From positions 124,001-188,000 of the forward strand of contig CAZSHG010000001.1 in assembly GCA_964606695.1 (NCBI GenBank): DNA of 64,000 nt, given 5' to 3'. The stretch is from CAZSHG01 sp964606695 [NCBI: uncultured bacterium] (GTDB lineage Bacteria; UBP14; UBA6098). A program made the position numbers and the translations under genes. Positions 26,181 to 35,683 of this stretch are shown here, piece after piece. Every line of letters begins with the position of its first letter. The first letter of the stretch is position 1. The notes beneath the pieces are model-generated. The model saw nothing but the letters and a program-made list of their open reading frames with translations. It did not search any database and was not told the origin of the DNA.

Positions 26181-27494
26181 ATGTTAATAATACATCGATT
26201 AATACTATTGATGATAATCTGCACGATTATCATAGGACAATCGAACGGTGGTAAACCGTTTCTAATGGAAGAAGAGCCGGGACTCGTCGCGCCTTCGGAA
26301 GTAACCGACAAATCCGATAAGATGTTCCCGAAACTGGTTTTCCAGGACGCCGATATAGACGCCGTTCTCCAGTTTTTCGCCGAAATGGGGGACATCAATT
26401 TCGTTATAGACCCGCCCGTTACCGGCAAGGTTAATCTCAAATTATACAACGTTAGCTGGGAAACCGGCCTTACGAGTATCCTTAACACTTTCGACCTAGT
26501 AATAACCAGAGACGCCAACATCTTTCGTATCCAGAAATTAGTCGATTATCGAAAACAGATCACTGATATGAGGGATTATAACATTAAACAGAAAGAGCTA
26601 TTACCTCTGGAAACCAAAATAATATCGTTGAATTACGCCGACGCGTCATCGATGGTGGAAATTTTGAAACAGGCCATGTCCGACCGCGGGGAAATAATCA
26701 TCGATACCAGAACTAATTCGCTTATAATTAAGGATATCAGAGAGAATTTCCCAAAAATCGACAGCCTTGCACTTGCTCTGGATAGTGAGACACCCCAAAT
26801 TCGAGTTTCAGCCAAAATCATAAGCGTCGATAAGAACCATATTCAGGAACTCGGTATTGCGTGGGGAGCTTCCGGTAGCGATATCCAACCGGACGAACAA
26901 TCCGTCTCTATAGACGTTGCCCCTGTCAAAGCCGTTCCGATGGGTAGCGTCAAATGGGGTATCGTTCCTGGCGATTATGACATTCAAGCAGAAATAAGTG
27001 CAATGGTCAGCGATAATATCGGCGAAATTATCGATAATCCGGAAATAGTAACACTCGATAACCAGGAAGCGTCGCTCAAATCGGGAGACCAGGTTCCCGT
27101 TTCCTACGTTGACGAGGCCGGGAATATTGTAACGGCTTATTATAATGCCGGCGTGGAATTAATCGTAAAACCGCATATCACCAGCGAAAATCGTATAGCG
27201 ATGTCGGTATCCATAACGAAAAACGATTATTCTCCGGGCGAATCGGGTCAATACATAATCACCGAACGTAAAGCGATCACCAATTGTATCGTAGATAATC
27301 ATGGGGCCTTAGTTATCGGAGGGATAACCACAAAAGGTTTGACCACAACGAACTCGGGAGTCCCGGTGTTGAAAGACCTTCCAATACTGGGGCGACTTTT
27401 CAGATATGACAGTAGCGATGAGACAAACAAGGAACTCGTTATTTACATTACACCTCACATCGTTCTGCAAGAGGCTTCAATCGACACATATTAA
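26181..27494 (+). CDS. pilQ: Type IV pilus secretin PilQ (short form)
   Basis: A 437-aa outer-membrane secretin with a signal peptide (to about residue 20). A secretin/TonB short N-terminal domain (FPKLVFQDADIDAVLQFFAE, NVSWETGLTSIL) is followed by an N1-type domain (IISLNYADASSMVEILKQAM, TRTNSLIIKDI) and the secretin channel core with IIDNPEIVTLDNQEASLKSG, VELIVKPHITS and VPVLKDLPILGRLFR. It lacks AMIN repeats at the N-terminus and is shorter than the ~700-aa proteobacterial PilQ. The PilB/PilT/PilC motor genes and pilins are not in this window. Confidence 0.94.
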   Translation: MLIIHRLILLMIICTIIIGQSNGGKPFLMEEEPGLVAPSEVTDKSDKMFPKLVFQDADIDAVLQFFAEMGDINFVIDPPVTGKVNLKLYNVSWETGLTSILNTFDLVITRDANIFRIQKLVDYRKQITDMRDYNIKQKELLPLETKIISLNYADASSMVEILKQAMSDRGEIIIDTRTNSLIIKDIRENFPKIDSLALALDSETPQIRVSAKIISVDKNHIQELGIAWGASGSDIQPDEQSVSIDVAPVKAVPMGSVKWGIVPGDYDIQAEISAMVSDNIGEIIDNPEIVTLDNQEASLKSGDQVPVSYVDEAGNIVTAYYNAGVELIVKPHITSENRIAMSVSITKNDYSPGESGQYIITERKAITNCIVDNHGALVIGGITTKGLTTTNSGVPVLKDLPILGRLFRYDSSDETNKELVIYITPHIVLQEASIDTY

Positions 27495-27498
27495 TACC

Positions 27499-28101
27499 AT
27501 GCCCGCTATACCGGACTCATTGGATAATCTCATCAGCGAACTCTCGCGCCTGCCGGGTATCGGCTCCCGTGGCGCGCGACGGATCGCATTTTATCTTCTG
27601 CACAAACCTTCAGAAAACTCTTACGCCCTCGCCGACGCTATTCGCAAGATGATCGACAACGTTCGCTTCTGTAGTATTTGCAATTCGCTGTCCGAGAAAG
27701 ATCCCTGCGATCTGTGTTCCGATTCCCGTCGCGACAGGTCGATAATATGCGTTGTCGAGGAGATTTCCGACCTTCTGGCAATCGAATCGACCGACAGCTT
27801 CAAGGGGTTGTATCACGTCCTGGGCGGGGTCATAGATCCGCTATCCGGGATCGGCCCCGACCAACTCGCAATTCAGCAATTGCTCGAAAGGCTTAAGACC
27901 GACGAGGTCAAGGAGATAATCGTAGCCACCAATCCTACTGCAGAAGGCGACACTACCGCGATGTATCTCGCCCGCCTCGCAAGACCGCTGGGGATCAAAG
28001 TTACTCGAATCGCGCGAGGCTTACCAGTAGGCGGCGATCTGGAATTCACCGATAAATCCACACTCGCCCGCGCACTGGAAAACCGCACCGAACAGAATTA
28101 A
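27499..28101 (+). CDS. recR: Recombination mediator protein RecR
   Basis: A 200-aa RecR. A helix-hairpin-helix (LSRLPGIGSRGARRIAFYLL) is followed by a C4 zinc finger (CSICNSLSEKDPCDLC), the Toprim domain (IICVVEEISDLLAIE, YHVLGG, IVATNPTAEGDTTAMYLARL) and the C-terminal Walker-B-like GLPVGGDLEF. It helps RecO load RecA on SSB-coated DNA. The start at 27499 gives the standard length; an earlier in-frame start at 27406 only reads antisense-free overlap with pilQ. It follows pilQ by 4 bp and so appears to be the last gene of the pilus operon. Confidence 0.97.
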   Translation: MPAIPDSLDNLISELSRLPGIGSRGARRIAFYLLHKPSENSYALADAIRKMIDNVRFCSICNSLSEKDPCDLCSDSRRDRSIICVVEEISDLLAIESTDSFKGLYHVLGGVIDPLSGIGPDQLAIQQLLERLKTDEVKEIIVATNPTAEGDTTAMYLARLARPLGIKVTRIARGLPVGGDLEFTDKSTLARALENRTEQN

Positions 28102-28152
28102 ATCTGTCAAATTACAACGACATCGGAATGCTGATATAGCGACTGGAGTTTT

Positions 28153-28982
<830 letters not shown>

Positions 28983-28983
<1 letters not shown>

Positions 28984-30467
28984 CAGCGATAATCAGACGG
29001 ATCGATTTTGTATTTTTTAAGACGATAACGGAAACGATCGCGGGAAATTTTAAGGCGGCGCGCGGCCTCGGAAACGTTGCCCCCGGTCTGCACCATCGCA
29101 TGGCGGATGAGGGTCTCCTCGGCCTCGGGGAGTGTCATATCCAATCCGACGTGTTCCTCGGGCGTAAATCTCTTCTTGCCGGTTATCTCGGGCGGAAGGT
29201 ATTTTACGCCGACTATCTCTTCGGGGGAAATAACTGCGCAACGTTCGAGCACGTTGAAGAGTTCACGGACGTTGCCCGGCCATGAATAAGCCGTAAGTAA
29301 GTTCATCGCTTCGTCGGTAACGCCTTTTAATCTATGGGGAAATTGATCGGATAGTCTTGTCAGGAAGTATTCTATTAGCATCGGGATATCTTCGGGATGT
29401 TCCCTGAGGGGCGGGACTTCTATCGGGACGACGTTCAATCGGTAGAATAGGTCTTCTCGGAATCCCCCGGACTGAACCAACGCTCTCAAATCTCTATTGG
29501 TCGCCGCCAGAAGACGCGCATCCGTCGTTAATGTTTTTGTCGAACCGAGCCTTTCGAATTCCTTTTCTTGCAGGATACGTAACAATTTGGACTGGACGGC
29601 GTGGCTAATTTCTCCGATTTCATCGAGCAGTATAGTCCCGCCGTTGGCCACCTCAAAACGCCCCGGTCTTCGGTCGGTCGCGCCGGTAAATGCGCCCTTT
29701 TCGTGGCCGAACAGTTCGCTTTCCAGCAGGGTTTCCGGCAATGCGGCACAGGATACTTTCACGAAAGGCCCGTCGGATCGTCTGGATAAGCGATGGATTT
29801 CGTGAGCCACCACTTCCTTTCCCGTGCCGGATTCCCCGCTAATAAGCACCGTAGTGGGCGTCTGGGCAACGCGGGTAATCAGGTCGCGCAGATATTTAAT
29901 CACTCTGGATTTACCTACAAGCTTCCATCTGCCAAAAGCCTGTTCACGCAACTCCTTGTTCTGGCTCGTCAGTTTCTCGAATTTTCGGGCATTATTTATC
30001 GCGACGGAAGCCATCTGGGCGAAAGCCGAAAGCTCGGTTAAATCCTTCTGCTCGAACCTGCCGCGTTTCTTGTTTACCGCCTCCAGAACGCCGATGACTT
30101 CGTTATCGTGGAACATTGGAACGGCGACCAGCGAGGTGGTTTTGAATCCGGATTTTCTGTCTATCTCCGACGCGTGTCTGTCATCCGACGCCACGTCGTT
30201 AACCAGAGTAGCTTTGCCGGTCTTAGCCACCCATCCCGCGATTCCATCGCCGGGCTTCAGCCGGATATCCGATAACTTCGCGCCACCTTCACCCGTGGCA
30301 ACCGCGAAAATCAGGTAGCCGGTGGATTTATCGAGTAGCAGAACACTGCCAGCTTCGGCACCTGTGAGGTCTGCGGCGGTATCCATAAGGACACGCAACA
30401 GCTGGTCTAACCTCAGTGTCCCGGCCAGCGCCGCACCTGTCGAAAATATTTCTTTTACATCGGTCAT
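28983..30467 (-). CDS. GAF-domain sigma54-dependent transcriptional activator
   Basis: A 494-aa bacterial enhancer-binding protein. An N-terminal GAF sensor domain (~residues 20-160) is followed by the AAA+ sigma54-interaction domain with Walker A GESGTGKE, the sigma54-contact loop GAFTGA, Walker [12 protein letters not shown] and the arginine-finger region LFYRLNV, and a C-terminal Fis-type helix-turn-helix ([22 protein letters not shown]). It should activate RpoN promoters in response to a GAF ligand or partner. I chose the ATG at 30467, because a longer frame up to 30554 runs through the terminator and into tRNA-Ala. No Shine-Dalgarno precedes the ATG, and the tRNA terminator ends 5 nt upstream. 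Confidence 0.93.
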
Positions 30468-30471
30468 AATC

Positions 30472-30498
30472 AAAAAGGGGCACTTTAACTCGTGCCCC
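30472..30498 (-). terminator. Intrinsic terminator of tRNA-Ala
   Basis: On the minus strand GGGGCAC (30498-30492) pairs with GTGCCCC (30483-30477) around an 8-nt loop and is followed by TTTTT (30476-30472). It lies just after the tRNA and 5 nt before the ATG of the sigma54 activator. Confidence 0.85.
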
Positions 30499-30508
30499 GG
30501 AATCAAAA

Positions 30509-30581
30509 TGGAGCTAAGGGGGATCGAACCCCTGACCTCGTGACTGCCAGTCACGCGCTCTCCCAGCTGAGCTATAGCCCC
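30509..30581 (-). tRNA. tRNA-Ala (anticodon GGC)
   Basis: The 73-nt cloverleaf folds completely. The acceptor stem GGGGCTA/TAGCTCC has the G3:U70 wobble that identifies tRNA-Ala. The D arm is GCTC...GAGC, the anticodon stem CGTGA/TCACG with loop CTGGCAG (anticodon GGC, reading GCC/GCU), and the T arm AGGGG-TTCGATC-CCCCT. The discriminator is A and the CCA tail is not encoded. Confidence 0.97.
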
Positions 30582-30603
30582 ATAAATTCGATTTCAAGGC
30601 TCA

Positions 30604-30631
30604 AATATATTCATAAAGAACCGAATAGCAA
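30604..30631 (-). promoter_or_regulatory. Predicted promoter of tRNA-Ala
   Basis: On the minus strand TTGCTA (30631-30626) and TATATT (30609-30604) are separated by 16 bp, placing the start about 15-20 nt before the tRNA 5' end. Confidence 0.5.
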
Positions 30632-30752
30632 ATAAAATCGCTATTTTTATAGTTTAAGTAATATTCCCCAATTTCGCAACCGAAATCGACATCAAAATTC
30701 CCAACTCGATAATCTGGGATAAAATTATCACTCGATTCATACAATCCGACCT

Positions 30753-30781
30753 TGACATCTGACCCTTAATAGTGTAGATTT
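30753..30781 (+). promoter_or_regulatory. Predicted sigma70-type promoter of metG
   Basis: TTGACA (30753-30758) is followed after 17 bp by TAGATT (30776-30781). It lies about 40 bp before the metG ATG at 30820. Confidence 0.6.
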
Positions 30782-30819
30782 TTAAATTATTGTTTATTAA
30801 CCTGTTATCAGGGGTCGAT

Positions 30820-32715
30820 ATGAACAAACCTTTCTACATTACGACACCGCTTTACTACGTTAATGACAATCCTCATATAGGCCATGCCTATACCACGGTC
30901 AACGCCGACGTAATCGCGCGATTTCATCGTATCGCCGGCGATGACGTATTTTTTCTGACCGGAACGGACGAACACGGCCAGAAAGTTGCCGAAGCCGCAA
31001 AGAACAAAGAAATGACTCCAAAACATCATTGCGACCTGTTTGTCGAGAACTTCAAGAAGTTCTGGAAAGACCTGGGTATAGAATACGATCATTTTATCCG
31101 CACAACCGACAAACATCACGAAAACGCCGTGAAACAGGCTTTGCAGGTTTTGTGGGAAGAGGACGAGATATATCAGGACGAATATTCCGGCTGGTATTGC
31201 ACGCCCTGCGAGAGATTCTGGACGGAGAAAGACCTGGTCGAAGGCGATTGCCCCGACTGCGGCAGGCCGGTCGAACACCTGACCGAGAAGAATTATTTCT
31301 TCAAAATGAGCAAATACCGCGATTGGTTGGTCGAACACATCGAGGAGAATCCCGACTTTATCCAGCCTGAGAGCCGGCGAAACGAAATCCTCGGTTTTCT
31401 CCGCAGAGAACTCAACGACCTCTGCATCTCACGCCCCAAAGAGCGGTTGTCGTGGGGTATCGAACTACCCTTCGATAAGGATTATGTTTGCTATGTCTGG
31501 TTCGATGCGCTTCTTAACTACATTACCGCGCCGGGATGGCCGTCCGATATGCCGAAATTCGAACATACCTGGCCTGCGGATTACCATTTAATCGGCAAAG
31601 ATATCGCGACGACGCACTGCGTGTATTGGCCTACTATGTTAAAAGCTCTGGGGCTGGAACCGCCGCTAACCGTATTCTCGCACGGCTGGTGGATGGTCGA
31701 GACGGCCAAGATGGGAAAATCGCTGGGCAACGCTGTCCCGATACCGAAACTTATCGAGATGTTCGGCAAGGACGCACTGCGGTATTTCCTAGTGCGCGAA
31801 AAGGTTTTCGCGCTGGATTCCCAGTTCTCCTTCGAGGCGATGATCAACAGGATAAACACCGATCTCGCCAACGACCTGGGTAATCTGGCCAGCCGTATCC
31901 TGACTCTTATCCAGCAAAACTTCCGCGGGATTATCCCGGAACCGGGAGAGGCAACCGACGATGAGATTCAGTTGAAGAACGTTGCCTTAAATTCGGCTGA
32001 GACGGTGCGAAGTGAAATATGGGATATGCGTCCCTCTAAGGCTATCGAATCGGCAAACGAACTCGTTCGCGAGACCAACAGATACCTTGAACGAACCGCC
32101 CCGTGGACTCTCGCCAAAGAAGAGAAATACGAAAGACTGGAGACCGTCCTTTATAGTGCCGCCGAAGCACTCCGTGTGGCATCGATTCTGTATTGGCCGG
32201 TAATGCCGGACAGTTGCGATGAGATCCGGTATCGTCTTGGACTGAAAAACAAACCGGTTGACCTGGACATGGCGGAAGAATGGGGCGGATTGAAAACAGA
32301 AGCTATGATAGAGGTAGGCGATCCGCTTTTCCCGCGAATCGACGAGGAAAAGGCGTTGAAGAAGCTCGAATCCACCGTGGAAACAAAAGAAGACCTTATC
32401 GACATATCCGAATTCGCCCGGTTAGAGATCAGAACCGGGAAAATAGTCGAATGCGTTTCCGCGCCGAACGCGGACAAGCTCTACCTACTCAAAGTCGATA
32501 TCGGCGGGGAAATTCGGCCACTGGTGGCTGGAATCGCGCAATGGTATGAACCGCCGGAACTTATTGGAAAAACCGCCGTGGTTATTACAAACCTCAAACC
32601 GGCCAAGATACGCGGCCATGAATCGCGAGGGATGATACTCGCCGGCGAGGGCGACGGAGAAGTAAGGATACTTACGGTGGACGGCGAATTGCCTCCCGGT
32701 TCAAAAATCAGATAG
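30820..32715 (+). CDS. metG: Methionyl-tRNA synthetase with C-terminal tRNA-binding domain
   Basis: A 631-aa class I synthetase. It begins MNKPFYITTPLYYVNDNPHI with the HIGH-type signature PHIGHAY, has a zinc knuckle (CTPC...CPDC), the WFDALLNYI segment, the KMSKS-type loop KMGKSLGNAV (~residue 297), an anticodon-binding helical domain, and a C-terminal EMAP/Trbp111-like OB fold (FARLEIRTGKIVECVSAPNA to the end) that binds tRNA. I chose the ATG at 30820 because AGGGG lies 6 nt upstream; the in-frame start at 30790 would add 10 unconserved residues and lie close to the promoter. Confidence 0.97.
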   Translation: MNKPFYITTPLYYVNDNPHIGHAYTTVNADVIARFHRIAGDDVFFLTGTDEHGQKVAEAAKNKEMTPKHHCDLFVENFKKFWKDLGIEYDHFIRTTDKHHENAVKQALQVLWEEDEIYQDEYSGWYCTPCERFWTEKDLVEGDCPDCGRPVEHLTEKNYFFKMSKYRDWLVEHIEENPDFIQPESRRNEILGFLRRELNDLCISRPKERLSWGIELPFDKDYVCYVWFDALLNYITAPGWPSDMPKFEHTWPADYHLIGKDIATTHCVYWPTMLKALGLEPPLTVFSHGWWMVETAKMGKSLGNAVPIPKLIEMFGKDALRYFLVREKVFALDSQFSFEAMINRINTDLANDLGNLASRILTLIQQNFRGIIPEPGEATDDEIQLKNVALNSAETVRSEIWDMRPSKAIESANELVRETNRYLERTAPWTLAKEEKYERLETVLYSAAEALRVASILYWPVMPDSCDEIRYRLGLKNKPVDLDMAEEWGGLKTEAMIEVGDPLFPRIDEEKALKKLESTVETKEDLIDISEFARLEIRTGKIVECVSAPNADKLYLLKVDIGGEIRPLVAGIAQWYEPPELIGKTAVVITNLKPAKIRGHESRGMILAGEGDGEVRILTVDGELPPGSKIR

Positions 32716-32799
32716 AATACAAAAGTGTAAAACAGTGTAAAATAGAATACATTCGAATACAAATGAATGCAAATCAATTCAATGAATTAAGGAGAACAA

Positions 32800-34152
32800 A
32801 TGGCTTCCAGTAAGGCGAAATTGATTGAGAAGATCGATGATCGCAGTGCAAAAGTTTGTGTCATCGGAATGGGGTATGTCGGATTACCGTTGGCAGTCGA
32901 AGCTTGCAAAGCAGGATATACCGTGGACGGTTACGACGTTTCCGAGAAGAAAATCAATATACTAAATTCGGGCGGTTCCGACGTCGATGACATCCCGGCG
33001 AGTGTAGTGGCGGAGCTTGTCGAATCGGGGAAATTGAAGAATACTACCGATCCTTCGATAATCAGGGAAGCGGATATCATAACTATCTGTGTGCCGACGC
33101 CGCTCAACAAGACGAAAGATCCGGACGTTTCCTATATCCTGGACGCGTGCGGAAAAATAGCCGAGTTCATGAAACCGGGAACATTTGCGGTTCTCGAATC
33201 AACTACATATCCCGGCACGACCGAAGAATTGATTCTCCCCAAACTGGAGGAAAGCGGTCTCAAGGTCGGGGAGGATTTCTTTCTGGCCTTCTCGCCCGAG
33301 AGGGTCGATCCGGGGAATCCGGTTTACCAAACTCACAACACACCAAAGGTCGTCGGAGGGATTACGGACGCCTGCAATGAAGTAGCTAAGGCGTTTTACG
33401 AAACGACAATCGAAAACGTGGTGATGGTCTCCTCGACCAAAGCGGCTGAGATGGTCAAACTACTCGAAAACACTTTCAGAAGCGTGAATATCGGCCTCGT
33501 TAACGAGGTGGCTCTGATGTGCGATCGCCTCGGAATCAACGTCTGGGAGATAATCGATGCGGCGGCGACGAAGCCTTTCGGTTTCATGGCTTTCTATCCC
33601 GGTCCCGGTCTGGGCGGTCATTGTATTCCGATTGATCCGCATTATTTATCCTGGAAACTTAAAAGCCTGAATTACTATGCCCGCTTCATAGAGCTTGCCG
33701 GCGAAATAAACGGCAACATGCCGTCGTATGTGGTATCGCAGGCCGCCGATATTCTCAACGAAATCGGTAAACCCATAAAGGACAGCAAGGTAGTGATTCT
33801 GGGAATGGCTTACAAAAAGGATATCTCGGACGTTCGGGAATCACCGGCGCTGGATTTACTCCAGCTTTTCAAGGATAAGGGCGCGAACGTTGCGTTTAAC
33901 GACCCCCACATCGAATCGATCCATTGGGGCGACGGCACTCTCGAATCATCCGATTTAACGGACGACCTACTCTCCAACGCCGACCTTGTGGTAATCTCCA
34001 CCGACCACAAGGTTTACGATTGGAACAACATCGTAGCTAATTCCAGGCTCATTCTGGACACGAGAAACGCGTTAAAAGACTTCGATGAAGATAAAATCTA
34101 CAAGCTCGGTGGAGGTCGTTTTCCGGCGAGTGTGGGCTTGATGCCCCATTAA
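32800..34152 (+). CDS. UDP-N-acetylhexosamine 6-dehydrogenase (nucleotide-sugar dehydrogenase)
   Basis: A 450-aa NAD-dependent dehydrogenase of the UDP-Glc/UDP-ManNAc group. The Rossmann motif GMGYVGLPLAVE starts near residue 22. The central domain has TVCVPTPLNK-like ICVPTPL, ESTTYPGTTEE and FSPERVDPGN, the last typical of the WbpA/TviB branch that oxidises UDP-GlcNAc or UDP-GalNAc. The catalytic Cys275 lies in GGHCIPIDPHYL. The C-terminal UDP-binding domain has GMAYKKDISDVRESPAL. The product would feed surface polysaccharide synthesis. A strong AAGGAG precedes the ATG; the leader carries short direct repeats. Confidence 0.93.
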   Translation: MASSKAKLIEKIDDRSAKVCVIGMGYVGLPLAVEACKAGYTVDGYDVSEKKINILNSGGSDVDDIPASVVAELVESGKLKNTTDPSIIREADIITICVPTPLNKTKDPDVSYILDACGKIAEFMKPGTFAVLESTTYPGTTEELILPKLEESGLKVGEDFFLAFSPERVDPGNPVYQTHNTPKVVGGITDACNEVAKAFYETTIENVVMVSSTKAAEMVKLLENTFRSVNIGLVNEVALMCDRLGINVWEIIDAAATKPFGFMAFYPGPGLGGHCIPIDPHYLSWKLKSLNYYARFIELAGEINGNMPSYVVSQAADILNEIGKPIKDSKVVILGMAYKKDISDVRESPALDLLQLFKDKGANVAFNDPHIESIHWGDGTLESSDLTDDLLSNADLVVISTDHKVYDWNNIVANSRLILDTRNALKDFDEDKIYKLGGGRFPASVGLMPH

Positions 34153-34223
34153 TAAACACCATCCCGTAATCATCGGGTGCGTCGAGGATTTTCCCGCTCC
34201 CGATGTTTCCGGGAATATACGAG

Positions 34224-35636
34224 ATGGAATTGAACGAACTTAATCACTATTGCGGTGTTTTCGGCGTTTACGGTTGCGAAGACGCCGCCTTCAAGGCGTA
34301 TATGGGTTTATACGCCCTACAGCACAGGGGGCAGGAATCCGCAGGTATTGCCGTTACCGATGGCAAACAGCTTATCGAGAATAAAGGGCTCGGTCTGGTA
34401 AGCAATGTTTTCGGCTCTCCCGAGTGCCTTCGCAACATGAAGGGCGACGCCGCGATAGGCCACGTCCGCTATTCTACTACCGGCAGAACGACGTTCGCAA
34501 ACGCACAGCCTTTTACCATAGACTATAAACGCGGCCAGATAGCCGGCGCGCACAACGGCAACCTCGTTAACGCGGAAAAAAACAGACGATCCATGGAGGC
34601 CCAGGGTTCTATTTTCCGAACGACTACGGATACGGAAGTCATCCTGCATCTTCTCGCGCGAAGCCGTGCGAAAACCACCCCCGACGGTATCTCCGATGCG
34701 CTGTCGAGAGTCCGTGGGGCATACAGCATTGTTTTCATAACACCCGAATACTTGATTGCCGCCCGCGATCCATACGGGGTGCGCCCGCTGGAAATAACCG
34801 AATTTGACGGCGGAATAGCTTTTTCCAGCGAATCCTGCGCTTTCGATCTGCTCGATTTTCCTCGTGGCAGGAGTCTAAAACCGGGTGAAATGGTAATAGT
34901 CAAACGCGGCGGCGACGTCGAATATCGGTTCCCCTTCGAGAAACGAGAGTCCGCCGCCTGTATTTTTGAATTCATTTATTTCTCCAGACCGGATAGCCGT
35001 ATTTTCGACACGAACGTTGATAAGATCCGCAGACGAATGGGCGGTAAACTCGCCGCTGAACAGCCCTGCTCAGCCGACATCGTAATTTCGGTTCCCGACA
35101 GTTCAAACACGGCGGCGCTTGGATTTTCCCTGCAAAGCGGTATCCCTTTCGAGCTTGGATTAATCAGGAATCATTATATCGGCAGGACGTTCATTCAACC
35201 TCGTCAGGCTATACGCGATTTCGGGTCGAGAATAAAGTATAATCCGGTAAGAGGGATACTCAAAGACAAGCGTGTTGTTGTGGTCGATGATTCCATCGTT
35301 CGCGGAACAACCTCTCGCGCACTTATATCGATGATTCGGCAGGCGGGCGCGAAGGAAGTGCATCTGCGGATTGCGAGTCCGCCGATCAAACATCCGTGTT
35401 ATTATGGAATCGACACTCCGACCTATGATCAGCTTATAGCAAGCTCTTCGTCGGTCGAAGAAACCGCGGAGTTTATCGGGGCGGACAGTCTGGGATATCT
35501 TTCCCTGGAGGGCATGCTATCTATCGACGGGCTTCCGGACATCGGGTTCTGCGACGCTTGCTTCAGCGGCAATTACCCTATATCTTTAGAAGATATCCCC
35601 GACAAGTGCAAAATGAACAATTCTAAATGCGGTTAA
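34224..35636 (+). CDS. purF: Amidophosphoribosyltransferase PurF
   Basis: A 470-aa glutamine PRPP amidotransferase, the first step of purine synthesis. Nine residues (MELNELNHY) precede Cys10 in CGVFGVYG, which becomes the N-terminal nucleophile after propeptide removal, as in the B. subtilis-type enzyme. The glutaminase domain has HRGQESAGIAV, GHVRYSTTG and AHNGNL; the PRTase domain has VVVDDSIVRGTTSR (PRPP loop). The C-terminal region keeps CDACFSGNYP, suggesting an Fe-S cluster type with cysteines in the tail (CDAC and C near the end). The in-frame ATG at 34203 has no ribosome-binding site, so 34224 is preferred. Confidence 0.95.
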   Translation: MELNELNHYCGVFGVYGCEDAAFKAYMGLYALQHRGQESAGIAVTDGKQLIENKGLGLVSNVFGSPECLRNMKGDAAIGHVRYSTTGRTTFANAQPFTIDYKRGQIAGAHNGNLVNAEKNRRSMEAQGSIFRTTTDTEVILHLLARSRAKTTPDGISDALSRVRGAYSIVFITPEYLIAARDPYGVRPLEITEFDGGIAFSSESCAFDLLDFPRGRSLKPGEMVIVKRGGDVEYRFPFEKRESAACIFEFIYFSRPDSRIFDTNVDKIRRRMGGKLAAEQPCSADIVISVPDSSNTAALGFSLQSGIPFELGLIRNHYIGRTFIQPRQAIRDFGSRIKYNPVRGILKDKRVVVVDDSIVRGTTSRALISMIRQAGAKEVHLRIASPPIKHPCYYGIDTPTYDQLIASSSSVEETAEFIGADSLGYLSLEGMLSIDGLPDIGFCDACFSGNYPISLEDIPDKCKMNNSKCG

Positions 35637-35683
35637 TCAGAATCAACAGATGAACATTAAATCTGAATAATAGGAGGCAACAA

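Noticed and set aside
30467-30554. Longer N-terminus of the sigma54 activator
   Set aside because: The extra 29 residues are translated from the terminator and the tRNA-Ala gene, and a GAF domain needs no such extension.
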